A program made the translations under genes and the position numbers. The notes under the pieces are model-generated. The model worked only from the letters and a program-made list of their open reading frames with translations. It made no database searches and had not been told where the DNA came from. Shown piece by piece: positions 10,803 to 22,814 of a DNA stretch of 64,000 nt. Every line of letters begins with the position of its first letter. The stretch's first letter is position 1. This stretch comes from Mytilus californianus (taxonomy: Eukaryota; Mollusca; Bivalvia; Mytilida; Mytilidae), in NCBI RefSeq assembly GCF_021869535.1, contig NW_026262668.1, positions 22,325,732 through 22,389,731 on the forward strand. The letters run 5' to 3'.

Positions 10803-13800
10803 CTACAAATAAATAAATAAAACACAAAGTGTAATAACAGATTCTATCGTAATCCATTAAACCAGTTACGATGTACATTAAGCAAACTTTTAACTTCTTT
10901 GATCATATACACACATACTCTTGCTCTTAAAAGATACCATTATTATCTGTTAGGATGTTAAATTCATGTAAATAAGGTAAATTGTCTACACATTTTTAAC
11001 ATAATATGTTTTCATTTCAGATCAACATCAAGCAAATTCTAAACGCGTCAAACATCGTTTGTAAAGTAAGCTGAGAACTAGACAGTTTGTGTAATGTTGA
11101 ATACCTATAAAACAACTTTTTGCACAATCGTTTTGTAACATAGAAATAATGAATGTCACAATCTAGAAAATTTCATGATATATCATTTCATTCATGAACT
11201 AAAATATTGAATATTTTATAGAAGACATCTACAGAAAATATTGACAATCATATCACTATTTATAAATAAACTCGGGATAGATAACAGGATTAAAATGTTG
11301 TACGAACATGATTTTAAGCGTATTACTCTTTTTATTGAAATTCATTTAATTTCCAGTCAAACCGTCAAATTGGTAATATAAAGTAAAATAACAAAACTAT
11401 CGAACTCCAATGAAAATTCAAATCGGAAAGTCCCTTATCAAATGGCAAAATCAAATGCTCGAACACACCAAACGAATGGAAAATGGAAAACAACTGTCAT
11501 ATTCCTGACTTGGTACAGGCATTTCCTTATGTAGAATTCAACCCATTCTGACAAAGTGTCCAGTTCAACTTCTTCTCGTTAAGCCCATGCTCTGGCGAAG
11601 TCCTCAATAGGATGTATAATTATTTGGAAGTTACATGTATGGTTCCAATTGATGTGTTGGGGTTCTCTGTACCTAGGACCATGAGATATTACTTTCGGAG
11701 ATGTTCATGTTGAAATATGTTAAGATCCCCAGTAATAAAATGGCCATAGGGCTGTAAATATAAGGCGAGTGGGAACAGTTACATGTCAGAGGGTCTTTTA
11801 TGTATTCTTCTAAATCAAGGTCCTGTAATGCTTGCTTTTAGTTAAATAATTTAGGTGCAATGGATTTGGTGTAACTTTAGGATACAATAGGCAAAGACTG
11901 ATTTTGAAATATAGTGGTGTTTTAGATGTTACCTCCATGTGATGAAGAACGTTGCTGATATTGATTGCATTAATTCATTTATTTGAAAACTGAATTGGAG
12001 GTAATTTCCTCTTTTCATCATTTAAAGGCTGAACTTTTATAGCCTTTTAATGATGTTAATTCATAATTTTACTAACCCGATATACGCATTTTGATTGAGG
12101 ACGCAGTCCAATGTCAATATACTTACATAGATCATTAAAACATGTTTTTACTGATATAAAAAAAAATACAATAGTTATTATAAAACATCATATTATTCCA
12201 AAGATATGTCTTACTTTTCAGAAATTATCATTCAACATATACTTATGTTCGTCCATTTCTATTTTTTTTCAGTTTCCTTCTGATTTAAACAATTCACTGA
12301 AAATGCCGCAAGAAGACACGAAAGGATGTTAATTGCAGAGTCTGTGGTTATACGCATGTATTCAACTATCACAAATATTATTTAAATTTCAAATATGCCT
12401 CACCTGGCAATTGATGTTGGGGGTGGGTGTGGATCTAAATATATCTGAAAGAAAAGGATCATATATAATCTGACATTAAATCTATTCAACACCATTAAAC
12501 ATTTTACAATGCATAAGGTTTTGAGTTTGATACTGAATACAGAATACAGATAATAAATTTATGATGTAAATGATTTTAGCCGATAATTGTGAGACATTTA
12601 GAAGAAATACCATATAAAAACAATTTACAAAGTAAATGAAAGCTCAGAACCATAGAATCCTTTTGAATGATGTATTCAATATAGTTTAAATAGACCGAAT
12701 TGAGTGTGTTTAAAAACTGTTTAAGGAATGCACTATATCAGGTATGTTCGAAACCAACACCTAGTAAATTCAAATACATGCAGATTTCATAAAATTATAA
12801 ATATAAAAATATGTAGTATGATTGCCAATGAGACAAATATCACACAGGGAACATTGACGTAGATTAACGAAATTAAAGGCCACCGTTTAGTCCTCAACAA
12901 TAAGCAACACCATACCCTATAATGAGCTTTGAAATGCCCCGGTATGACAAAATGTCAAAAACAAAAATTGCAAACGAGACAACGGCCTAATTTATGCACA
13001 GAACAATAAACGAAAAGCAAATATGTTAGAAAGAAACCACTGAATGATAGGCTGCTGACACGGGATATTGGCGAAGTTAGATATGTTTCTGAGCGATCTA
13101 ATCCCAGTTAACCTTTAACAATGGTGTCATAGCAAAAAAAAAAATTAGAACAAACTGTAGAATTCATTTGGAAACGGCTTAAATCTGTGAATTGATACCA
13201 ATACAATGTATGTATATACTAGTATAAGTGCCAGACTTAACTGGTCTAAGGCACCATTTATTTCAACTTTCGAAAAATCATATTATGCTCAAGTGAATAT
13301 TTTTAAGTGAATGACCATTTAAAGTTTGTCTATTTGCTATTGCATGTTGATCCAGAAACTGGTCGTAATTATTATATTACACATGGTCGGCACATCTGTC
13401 TTTGAACTGTCCTTCGTTGATAATACTATTCCTTCAATACTCTGTGATTTTTTACCAGTTTGATTTGAATGATACGCTTGGTTAAGAATTAGTATGTTTC
13501 CAACTTAATTATTTTGTACGAATGCTAACGTTTGTACCTTCCTCGGATAATGTTAATGGCCATTATTCCGAAGTTAAAACATATTATTAGAAGTTGCAAA
13601 ATAACGAATTTTCCACTTCATCAAAGTACTGTGAAAGCAGTTTCTTTTTTTATTTTTGGTTAATTTTTATATGGATATTAGTAAACGATCTTTCTTACGA
13701 GGATACAGGATCGTTACGAGAAACGATACATGTACACAATAAATAAGTTATATAAACGCCAAAAAGGTACGCAAAACAACGCCAATATTAAAAAAAAGGA

Positions 13801-16564
13801 TACATTAAATGTAATTATAGATATAATTACATTTAATGTTTCCTTTTTTAATATTATTCATTAATTTTTTATTACTTTCTGTGAGTGGATCTTACTATCC
13901 TTTGAGATAGATAATTTAGCTAATCTGAAATCAAATCCATCTTCATGCCTAATATATCATGTACAGTGTAACAACTCTAGATTCTTCTGACGAGGAAAGG
14001 TAATGCTAGACCACCGAAAGCTGAATTTTTAGTTCAGTCTAAGTTGCCGAGTGGTCGAGCTGGACACAGTGCAGACGGTGTTGTCTCGATATCCCAATAG
14101 CATGAGTTCGAAAACCGGCGAGGGAAGAACAAATATTTGCTTACGCAAATTTGCAGATTTAACATTGTTGTGCTGTTATTTAGAGTTATTATGAATATAA
14201 TAAGTGTTTTCAGCCGTGTATCACCTTCACTGGTGATCCAATGGATGCATCTGTCGTAAAGTTGTCACTTGTTTAGACGTACGTATCATATAATTATTTT
14301 CTGAGACTGCATCTTACGATCCTTTACGATAGATGGAATTTAATGACAACTTGAGCTACATTGACTTATTTGTAGATCTTGCCTACTTGGTTTACTATAA
14401 TTTTCACAAAAATTGCAAAACTGATTTAAATTCATCATTAAAGGGCAATACTGACAATATCAGCAATCTGGCCTTTTTCTATATCTTGCCTCCTGATAAT
14501 TTTTGGTGGGGGTTAACAGTTTGTTTCTTTTTGTATTGTCTTTTATCAAAATGCAAAAAATGGAAAAAAATCGTAATTCATGGTAGCACAATACAAAAAC
14601 AACTAAATTTTATCAAAATTTCATTTTTAGCTGTTTTTGTTACTTCTTAATATTACAGAATTACAGAAGAAAAATAAGTTTCCATATCTTTCACTGTTAA
14701 TGAGTTTTGATGATAATTAGTTTTATAAACAAATGCACGTGTCTGGCTGATACAAATAAGAACATGTGGTCAGTACTTTGTGGTTAATCAATAGAATCAA
14801 TTGATAGCTCACTGATCACTGACCAGCTATAAAAATAACAGTCATAGAAAAGAGGTTGAATTAGGGGTTTATAGAAAAAAGAAGATAATGAAATCAAAAT
14901 GAAAATACATTTCTATATTGGAGCTGCCAGGAGAAAAAACAGAAACATAATTTGGAGCTATCAATGGGAATCAAATATAAATGTACAGGTATTAAACATA
15001 TGTAATTGTACAATTAATGTTGCTAATGTTAATGCTGAAGGTTATATCTGACTTTCAAACTTCAAAAATAAGAAAAATATACCTTGTGTTAAACACCATA
15101 TTTTCATTGTATACAATTATAATTCTAGAAATCCCCCATAAGAATCCCCTAGACTGACCAACTGATGATTTTAAGTACACTTACTTTTTATGGAAATTGA
15201 TAAAAACAAAATATATGGTTTCATGTACTAATTGAATAAAAAAAATCCATATTGAACAAAGCAAATGCAACGTTTAATTAAAATTCAGAGATCATTAATG
15301 GTTAATGTTTATCCAGGTGGGCGGAGTTTTGTCCATATCAGTAGCAACTGACTTCCCGCAAGGTCAATGATGATATAACTTCTCCCGCAAGGTCAATGAT
15401 GATATAACTTCTCCCGCCAGATCTGGTTTTTGATGCATAGGGTGTGCATTTTCTTTATATATTTAGAATTGCTGAATGGAATGGTTTCTTACTGGTCAAA
15501 CCCTAATTAATTTATGATTAAAGGTCAATCCTGAAGTAACCCCATAGTACATGTGTGAATTATGTTGAAGTTAAAGAGGTTCAAATAGGAAAATCCTTAT
15601 TTATTCAATTGTGACACATACATTTTTGTTTTAAATTAAATTAACTCCTAAATGGGTACCTCTTTATGGCTGATTTTACCACATGTTGTTCCTTGACCAG
15701 TTATTTCAAAACCGTGTCTCAGATTTCAAAAACATCAATAGAACAAACTTTATGCCCAATTAAATAGAGTGATTTCTTATGAAATAAGGTTGCAAACTTA
15801 ATTGAAGGGTTATGAGAGAATGAAATACCATAGGAAAAATCTGGGACACGGTTTTGGTAGTCAAACTGTGTTGCACAAGAATCTATCAAACATATTGGGA
15901 TGCTTTAAATAATGAAGAAGCTAATTTCATTTAAATGTGGACATCAAAATCTAGCAACTAATTACATAATAATCAATTATGTAATAATAATGTAATAATG
16001 AAATTATCACCATTTGGAAGAATAATCTTTCTTCTTTCTTATATGGTTCCTCATTTATGAATTTTAGAGCTGTATGAAAGAAATTACATCCGTTTAAAGT
16101 TGTCTGATTGGGGGTGAAAAAATCTTTATATTGTGCTACCTTAAGGGTAAACTATAACTTCTACAAAAAGTTGTTTGACATTTTCGTTAATTGGCATAAC
16201 TGAAGATCTCGTTTTACTGATCAGTTTACATAAACAGTACTAATTTTACTGCACAAGATGCATAGACACTTAAACAAACGAACAGAAAAAATGTAAATAC
16301 CTGAGATAGTTTTATCAATAATATAATCCCACATCCAATTTTAATCTTTCGTCGAAGAAGAACAATAAGGCATCCCACTATTTGTCCAGAAATAGTAAGT
16401 TTTACAAAAAGGTCCACCTGATGATTGCTCATTCTTAATTGATGAAAACGTCGATGATATTGACGATATGGCATATCTAAGCTTACTATACAATCAAGCA
16501 GGAAAACACTGATAAGACAAAGTCTAGCAACAACTGCTAAATACGACCAGTATTTCTGTATAAC
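10374..16564 (-). CDS. SURF4-like ER cargo receptor gene (partial, 3 exons)
   Basis: SURF4 proteins are multi-pass ER-Golgi membrane proteins that recruit soluble cargo to COPII vesicles. Three minus-strand exons reproduce the family order: 16301-16564 (KYWSYLAVVARLCLISVF, matching the conserved HVARLCLIS block, then LTISGQIVGCLIVLLRRK), 12404-12444 (short linker) and 10374-10802 (ISLCGIVLMAYADVSGGKSL, IGKILLLLLYVPLL, NTLVITGGLLLMLAYG, stop). Splice phases agree (0, 2). The C-terminus DLKKKT has lysines at -3 and -4, the KKxx signal for return to the ER. The first exon, encoding the cytosolic N-terminus, was not found. The sequence is quite divergent from vertebrate SURF4 and could be a paralogue. 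One base appears missing in A5 at 10734-10738 (plus strand); with it the exon-3 phase is exact. Confidence 0.75.
10803..12403 (-). other. Intron of the SURF4-like gene
   Basis: It contains a minus-oriented fragment of the RT-element 3' tail at about 11400-11535 (GGAAAACAACTGTCATATTC, TGACTTGGTACAGGCATT), also present at 23640-23700 and, on the plus strand, at 25830-25880. Nothing else was recognised. Confidence 0.5.
12404..12444 (-). CDS. SURF4-like gene, short middle exon (probable)
   Basis: A 41-bp exon with a strong acceptor (CCTTTTCTTTCAG) and the donor CAG|GTGAGG. It starts in phase 0 and ends in phase 2, exactly what the flanking exons need. It encodes IYLDPHPPPTSIA and, with the first base of the next exon, R. 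The join gives SIARIISLCG, which aligns with the LMRNLALGG block of SURF4. The preceding residues are proline-rich and unlike the vertebrate sequence. Confidence 0.55.
12805..13090 (-). repeat. Dispersed repeat family 1
   Basis: It starts with GTATGATTGCCAATGAGACA, the reverse complement of the family's 3' end. The blocks for the 'CTCATTGTTGAAGG' and 'GGGGCCTTT' landmarks follow in decayed form. Confidence 0.65.
13784..13855. repeat. 72-bp near-perfect hairpin
   Basis: The left arm 13784-13819 and right arm 13822-13855 pair almost fully, with a 2-nt GA loop at 13820-13821; the core is TACATTAAATGTAATTATA against its complement. The arms are AT-only except for a short GGA/TCC. No flanking duplication is obvious. 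Confidence 0.7.
14040..14300 (+). mobile_element. tRNA-derived SINE (probable)
   Basis: The head has an A-box-like TGGTCGAGCTGG (14052-14063) and a B-box-like GTTCGAAAAC (14106-14115), 42 nt apart, as in tRNAs with a long variable arm. A non-tRNA body follows with CACCTTCACTGGTGATCC near 14222. Flanking blocks at ~13878-13915 (GTGGATCTTACTATCCTTTG) and ~14305-14335 (TGCATCTTACGATCCTTTAC) are similar, so the whole may sit in a local duplication. It is not a functional tRNA: the fold is imperfect. Confidence 0.5.
15354..15411 (+). repeat. Tandem duplication, 29-bp unit
   Basis: A unit beginning CCCGCAAGGTCAATGATGAT is present twice in tandem and followed by a third partial start (CCCGCCAG). 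Confidence 0.75.
15700..15858. repeat. Foldback with ~19-bp inverted arms
   Basis: AAAACCGTGTCTCAGATTT at the left end and its inverse (AAATCTGGGACACGGTTTT) at the right end bracket ~120 bp. It is probably a MITE core or fragment; no target duplication was identified. Confidence 0.55.
16301..16564 (-). CDS. SURF4-like gene, upstream exon
   Basis: An exon of exactly 88 codons, with acceptor TTTTTTTTATAG and donor CAG|GTATTT, phase 0 at both ends. It encodes VIQKYWSYLAVVARLCLISV, which matches the family's conserved first membrane segment, and later SGQIVGCLIVLLRRKIKIG, the second conserved segment. An internal methionine at 16474 is not the start, since the conserved block lies upstream of it. 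Confidence 0.8.
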
Positions 16565-16689
16565 CTATAAAAAAAATAATGTAGCATATGGAATCTCATT
16601 TTATTTTACAACATTGACAGAAGCAAAGAAAAATTAGTATAAATATCTGTAGTTCCTGTCTCCCGTGGGAACATACATGATAAAAAGGT

Positions 16690-17010
16690 CGATTTGGGTT
16701 TATAGATATAGGAAGATGTGTTATGAGTGGCAATGAGACAACTCTCCATCCAAGTTACAATTTATAAAAGTAAACCATTATAGGTCAAGGTACGGCCTTC
16801 AACACGGAGCATTGGCTCACACCGAACAGCAAGCTATAAAGGGCCCCAAAAATTACTAGTGTAAAACCATTCAAACGGAAGAACCAATGGTCTAATCTAT
16901 ATAAAAACGAGAAACGAGAAACACATATGAACTACATAAACAGACGACAACTACTGTAATCAGATTCCTGACTTAGGACAGGTGCAAACGTTTGCAGCGG
17001 GATTAAACGT
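16690..17010 (-). repeat. Dispersed repeat family 1
   Basis: A reverse-complement copy: TGGCAATGAGACAACTCTCC near 16730, the ACGGCCTTCAACA block near 16793, the GCTATAAAGGGCCCC block near 16832 and a decayed CCTGACTTAGGACAGG at 16969. The start of the SURF4-like gene was searched for here and upstream without success. Confidence 0.75.
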
Positions 17011-17326
17011 TTTAATGGTACCAAACCTTCTCCCTTTTCTGAAACAATAGTATAACATCACGACATAGAAAAACACACTATAAAATATCAATTGGAAGGC
17101 TTAACTCAATCACAAAACGTAAATTAAAACACAATGAACGAATAAATTTGACCTGTGACACCTGAATGCAAATACACAGTTAATAAAAAATTACAAGGGA
17201 TAAATAATTAAAGTCAAAAGTAAATATACAGGTTTAAACAAAGTTAAAAGTATGATATCACTGTGAAATTTAAAACAATTTATAGAAAATCATCACTTTT
17301 GAAGAAACCTGCGTCATATTATACAC
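17011..17326. other. No supported feature
   Basis: AT-rich, with no exon or repeat recognised. Confidence 0.4.
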
Positions 17327-17700
17327 AGGTAAATGAAAATAATTTTGTTGTTAAGTATACTTCTTCTTCTGTGTGTATAAAATCTTCCGTTTAAGAATAC
17401 CAAGAAATTTTTTTAATATCAATAAAACTAATCTAACACTTGGTACATATGGGGTGAATATCAACAATAAAACAATATACAATTAGTGCTAGATAAAACT
17501 TCCTGTACAGGTCCAAGAACAGCATCTTAGGAAAAATGAAATAATTTTGATGTTCATAGTACGAAGAAGTGAAAATTTGTAGTAATTAAATACCAAATAA
17601 TCAAAGCTGGTATATAGACAAGATCCATGTTAACATTAAATAACAAAAAAGCATTACAAATAGTATCAACAAGTCAAATTAAAAGAAAGTATATACTATG
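17327..17700 (-). repeat. Retroelement 3'-tail fragment
   Basis: It shares ordered blocks with 10-260 (CAGGTAAATG-AAATAATTTTGT, TTCATAGTACGAAG, AACATTAAATAACAAAAA, GCATTACAA-TAGTATCAAC). No RT-coding part is attached. It lies just downstream (minus sense) of the B-box ORF. Confidence 0.6.
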
Positions 17701-17966
17701 GCCCTCAACAACCTTCAACAACATTTTCACACGTGAAACATTATAGATGGATTGGATTTTTTTAATGAAGATCCGTGTGCTTTACTGTTGATATTCTAGT
17801 TATGAATCACGATTTATAATTGTTACATGTTACAAATTAGTCTTTTATTAACTAATTCTCTGAGACTAAAAGTACTCATAGGTCATTGTGATTATAACGT
17901 TTTGTCCTTTCCGTCTTAATTGCAATGGTGTCTTTATCAATTATACCACGTCATTTAATTTAACAC

Positions 17967-18905
17967 TTATGTCTTGACCATTACTTTTTTTACCTCATCA
18001 GTTCTGCATGACATTGATTCTTTTGTGCTTTGAACCACTTTCACACTTTGACCCATGCCACCAGAGTTGACTTTTAAAGGTTTCTTCTTGACTTCGATTT
18101 CACCAATATTACCAACCAATCTCAGAGTGTTTATGGCATCTGATGGATTGAGGACTACTTCTACACTCTCATAATGGCCATTATTTATGTTTGTACTTAG
18201 ATTATTTTCTTCCTTTGATATGTTCAATTCAATGTGTTTTAGACATACATAAACTTGTAGGTCTGTTCCGTTTGTTTTCAAAAGTGCCACGTTTGCCTTT
18301 AAGTCTTGAATGACATTGAGTTTTTCCTTGAGACCTCTTATTGTTTCGTGTGCTTTTGTTTTGCTCTCAGACTTTAATTTGTCCAATTTGTTAAGAAATT
18401 CTCCAATATCTTCTTCCAATTTCTTGCATATCCGGTTCTTAATTTGATTAACATCACTTCTTATTTCGTTTATTTGTGCTGCATTGATCGTTATTGACTC
18501 TACTGATTTATTCAAAATCGTTTCAATTTTTGAAAGTAGAACATTCAAGCCTTCTTCAATATGACAGAAAGCTATAGATGACTTTGCGTTTCTAACAACA
18601 TCTTCGAGTGGCATAAAACTATCACATAGCGTATGATCCAAAGTGCTGCATTTGATGCAATGAAAGTCTTGGTGAACACAGCAGAAAAACTCCAACTGCC
18701 GTTCGTGTTCAAAACAGGTTTCCTTAATAAATAGTGCAAATTCAGGTAATGATTGACGATCCTTGAAAGGAATAAGTTCGTGCCGTTTTAAAGCTTTTGA
18801 TGATTTATGATAGTTACTGCAATGCTTACAAAGTCCTTCTTTACAAACTATACACCAATTAATAGGTATCATTGATTCATTTCTTAACATAAACGGAGTA
18901 CACAT
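17967..18905 (-). CDS. B-box/TRIM-like coiled-coil protein
   Basis: This ORF of 312 codons has two zinc-binding B-box-like modules and a coiled coil, a plan expanded in bivalves and often linked to ubiquitin or innate-immune scaffolds; no RING is visible. Module 1 (2-42): C2, C18, C21, C26, C29, H33, H42, with F5 where the family usually has its second cysteine. Module 2 (64-95): C64, H67, C75, H78, C83, C86, H91, C94. Residues ~105-230 are heptad-like and charged (SKIETILNKSVESITINAAQ, KLKSESKTKAHETIRGLKEK). The tail lacks the NHL or SPRY domain usual in this group. An in-frame TAG lies 11 codons upstream within TTATTTAG|AAC, a possible splice acceptor, so M1 may be internal to a longer protein. 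GATGAG|GTAAAA near the 3' end could be a donor, making the stop intronic. Confidence 0.75.
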   Translation of the reverse strand: MCTPFMLRNESMIPINWCIVCKEGLCKHCSNYHKSSKALKRHELIPFKDRQSLPEFALFIKETCFEHERQLEFFCCVHQDFHCIKCSTLDHTLCDSFMPLEDVVRNAKSSIAFCHIEEGLNVLLSKIETILNKSVESITINAAQINEIRSDVNQIKNRICKKLEEDIGEFLNKLDKLKSESKTKAHETIRGLKEKLNVIQDLKANVALLKTNGTDLQVYVCLKHIELNISKEENNLSTNINNGHYESVEVVLNPSDAINTLRLVGNIGEIEVKKKPLKVNSGGMGQSVKVVQSTKESMSCRTDEVKKVMVKT

Positions 18906-18939
18906 ATTGTTTTTGGTGCCGGATACTTCTTTGTTCTAA

Positions 18940-19224
18940 ATAAGAATAGAATTGATTACAGTAAACGTATATGCATGATAAATAAACATAATATATTTCG
19001 GAAATTCCTAAAGATTTTGTTAAATGAATTGTACATAATATCTGCAGAAATAATCATGGTTGTTGGTTTTGAAATTGTTAGGGTAAATTGACGTGACTTT
19101 ATGATTCCTGGAAGACTCCCGAATTAGTCTTAGAGACTTTTTAGAAACTGAATGCGTATTCTAAATAGCAAAATGAATATATCCAATAAAAAGAAATGGT
19201 AACAGGCTTATTTTTCACCTTCGT
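18940..19224. other. 5' flank of the B-box ORF
   Basis: AT-rich; no upstream RING exon was recognised. Confidence 0.4.
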
Positions 19225-19560
19225 TATAAAAGTAAGAAGATGTATGATTTCCAATGAAACAATCCTCCACCAGAGATCAAATGACGTAGAAGTTTAGCAT
19301 CTATAGGTCACCGTGCGGCCTTCAACAATGAGCAAATGTCATACCACATAGCAAGCTATAAAAGCTCCCGAAAATGACAAATGTAATACAATTATTACGA
19401 AAAAACTAAAGGCCTTATCAATGTGAAAAATAAAATGAAGGAAAAACAAATATGATAAGCAGCAATAAACTACAACACTGAATACAGGCTTCTAACATGG
19501 GATAACCACATACAGTATGTGACAGGGTTAAACATGTTTGCGGGCTGGCGTTGTCCGCTT
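19225..19560 (-). repeat. Dispersed repeat family 1
   Basis: A reverse-complement copy from ATGATTTCCAATGAAACAAT to GGGTTAAACATGTTTGCGGG, including GTGCGGCCTTCAACAATGAG near 19312 and GCAAGCTATAAAAGCTCCC near 19352. Confidence 0.8.
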
Positions 19561-22500
19561 CCTCAGTTCATGCATTCTCAAACTAAGTAGTCGTTATACA
19601 TGTACGTCTTGTTTCATTTAAACGTAAAATAACGTTCGTTCTTCGTGAAATAATATTTTATACTCTTCGTTCATATTTTTACACATTTCACCTTTACATT
19701 GTATACGACTAGTACTATAATGATAAGATAAGAATTACAAATGAAGTGGGTGAAAAAAAATAATAAGTAAATCAAAATAAACAAAACTCTTGAGAATGCG
19801 CCTGTAGTTTAATTGGACTACTTGTTAACGAAAACTACCGACAAAGGGTCTTTATTCAGTAGTCATTGAATAAAATAAATAAACATTTACTATATTAGTC
19901 AGGACAAAATATGGATAGGGAGATACCGACGTCTTTGAGAAAGACTAGCCCGTGTTAAAAAAAATAGACAGCAAACAAAGCATTGAATGATTGCTTTTGC
20001 TACTTACGTAATCGACAAATACAATGAATTCCCCCTTTTATAAAAATGTTGCTTTAAACCTGTACAATAGTTCTGTTCTTAATACATGTACACAATGTTT
20101 AAAATGACTTATACATGAACCGGAAATTTCCCATAATTCTACATAATAAACCACGCAAGCGCAGATAGTTATTCATTTGAAATAAATATGTTTGAAGACA
20201 GACTCCTTATAATATATTTGTATCAGCAATGGATTAAGAAAGTTCAGCCGTAATATGATTAAAGCTACAGTATTATATTCGCCACTTCATTAATCCATCG
20301 ACTTTTTGCATTTTCGCAAAATCTGTGTGCGGAAATGGAACACTATGAATAGTTGGATGTGTTTACTAAGTTTGATGTAAAACAACGATTAAAGGAAAAT
20401 ATACGATGAGACCATTTACTAAATTCGAAAAGTCCGAAAATTCAAAAAGTCTTACAAATCTGTCAAATAACACCTGGATGTTTGCAAGACACTACACTGT
20501 CAGATATCGAACACCTCCAAATATTGGATTATTAATGTTGCTGATGGACTGACATAATGACTTTTATGATAGTTATCGAATAATATAAGCATCATAAGGT
20601 ACAACACGAACATTTATTTTTTCCCTTTCAACAAAATTAAGGATACTAGAGCAACGCCTTTTTTTGTGAAAAATATTCTGCTTTGGAAGTGTAAATTTTT
20701 ACTATACAAAATAGGATGTAAGCGCAAGATGTTCAGTAATTACTAACGAAAACAAATAATAGTGTGTAAATACTACACCTATACAATTGCTTAAAAACTA
20801 TGCACAAGCACACAAACACATATAAAAGTATCACAATGGCGTCCTTAATTTTAGATTAAATCAGATAAACATTGAAGCATTGGGGGTTTTGTATCACTTT
20901 TTCGTTCTTTTTTTTTAAATTTCATTCTATTAGTTTATTTTCTTTTTTTATTTCAAGCATTACTTGTTTCATGTTAGCTAGAAAACGACAGTTTAAACAG
21001 ATGTTATTTTAACTCTCTATTTTATGAGCTTTTAAGGCAAAGGATGGACAATAAGATACACCTGCACACATCGAGTTGTTCTCTATAATACTAAAGAAAC
21101 AAGTTTTTCATTATTTCAGAAAACGAGTGACTGACTCAAACTGAAAGAGACATAGTCAAGAATGTACAGGTTGTTCACACGTCAGAAAGCATCTACTTGC
21201 GTTCATTTGTAAACGCATTTTGTATGGACTTTTGAATGCGAAATTCTTTCAAAAAGAGAATATCAAAATTTTTTGACGTCACAAATATTCATAATTCGTA
21301 TTTAGATGCAATAACGAAAAAAATGCAGTGATTTACATCAAGTTTTTTTGTGAAATCAAAATGCCATGTATTTATCAAAAACCATAATGCCAATAAAAAC
21401 AAATACTATGCTTCAAAGAGAAAACATCAGTGCACAAAACACTACACTGAAAACTAAAGATTCAATTACAGCAACTGCATCAAAAACCAGGAGCGAACTA
21501 ATGTCCTCTTAAAGGGTCGAAGGTCCCAGTTTACTAGTGAAACCTATCGTGTCACAACTGTAAAATTAAGTCGACTCGTCCTATCTGCTGACATGACTTG
21601 GTTTCACACAACAGCGGAATGGCAATGTATCTTATCGAACTCTCAGAAATTATCAAATCCAAAACCCAATTGGTTATGTTAATTCCTTCACCCTAAAACA
21701 TGACCGAATGTTAAAGTATCAAAAATAGTCTTAAAAAAAAGACTGTTGTCCACAAATTCAACACAGAGTACAACAAAATACAACAATTGAAACAAAAGTT
21801 AACGAAACACGAACCCCTTTGAAACAATTCTAGGATTGAACTTAGGTTCTCTGGAATGGTAAGCAGATAGATTGTACTCTACCAGTTGTCGTGGTATTCG
21901 TTGTGTTACTCAATGCAGGTAATCTTTTGTGGTATGTCGCAGGTAGTGATGTGATGTCAGTCAATGAAAAGAGAACGCGATAGCAGCTCAAAAAGTAGAA
22001 CATATTCGTGATCATCTTTTTGACACCGACATCCAATAACCAAACCATGATGTCGTCCGTAAAACTTTCGATGGGATGATTTTGACTTTACAATTTGAAA
22101 CCATTGGTTCGTTAAATTCCTTGTTAGCAGGAATCTTTTATGACGGAAATCATTACAGGGAATTTACGCTCTGGAATGGGTTATCAACGATTAAATTACT
22201 ACATATGAAGGCGCGATTTAAATGTTTGAAATGGTGAAAATGTCGTATAGTTTATTTCTCAACCGACCCCCATTGCCAATATCTAGATGTAAGTCATCGT
22301 ATAAGGCAGATTTAAGTGTATTTGTGGTATCCTGTTTCAAGTGTTAAAACATAGTCACAACACTTTACTTAGATGAACTTGAAGTTAGTAATTAATGCCA
22401 GCTTATTTCATTTTTCTTTAGATACACAAACATACGATTTATAGTTCGTTCCAAAAGGAATGCGTATTGTTGAACAACACGTCCTTCAAACGTAACATGT

Positions 22501-22814
22501 ATGTTGACATTTAAATGTTTTACAAAGTATAAGTTTGTCCTTCCTAAAAAAAGGCGACAGTTGACCGATGTTCAAATCTCGTTAATCAATTGAAAAGATA
22601 TAAATCAAATGCAAGATATCAAACTGAGGGAATCACATTCACTTCAAAAGGAGAGACAGTGTAAGCGTATCCTGCTATGCATGAATAACCCAGCCAAATG
22701 TCACAATCGGTTGAATTATAGATCAGACGACTTTCCAGGTGTATAAAGATCTAAGACCGCGAAAATATGTCGCTATATATACTGAACTGAGACATGAAAA
22801 CAAGATATTTGTAT
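19561..22814. other. No supported gene
   Basis: AT-rich sequence. Short frames (for example minus 21842-22048) show neither domains nor consistent splice sites. It may include the unlocated first exons of the SURF4-like or B-box genes. Confidence 0.4.

Larger units (their letters stand above)
12445..16300 (-). other. Large intron of the SURF4-like gene
   Basis: Repeats make up much of it: family 1 (12805-13090), a long hairpin (13784-13855), a tRNA-derived SINE (14040-14300), a short tandem duplication (15354-15411) and a foldback (15700-15858). A plus-strand frame at 14333-14650 is low-complexity and AT-rich and is not supported. Confidence 0.5.

Noticed and set aside
14040-14125. Functional tRNA gene
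   Set aside because: A and B boxes are present but the acceptor stem and arms do not pair well, and a SINE body follows.
14333-14650. 105-codon plus-strand frame
   Set aside because: AT-driven composition, no domain, lies within an intron next to a SINE.
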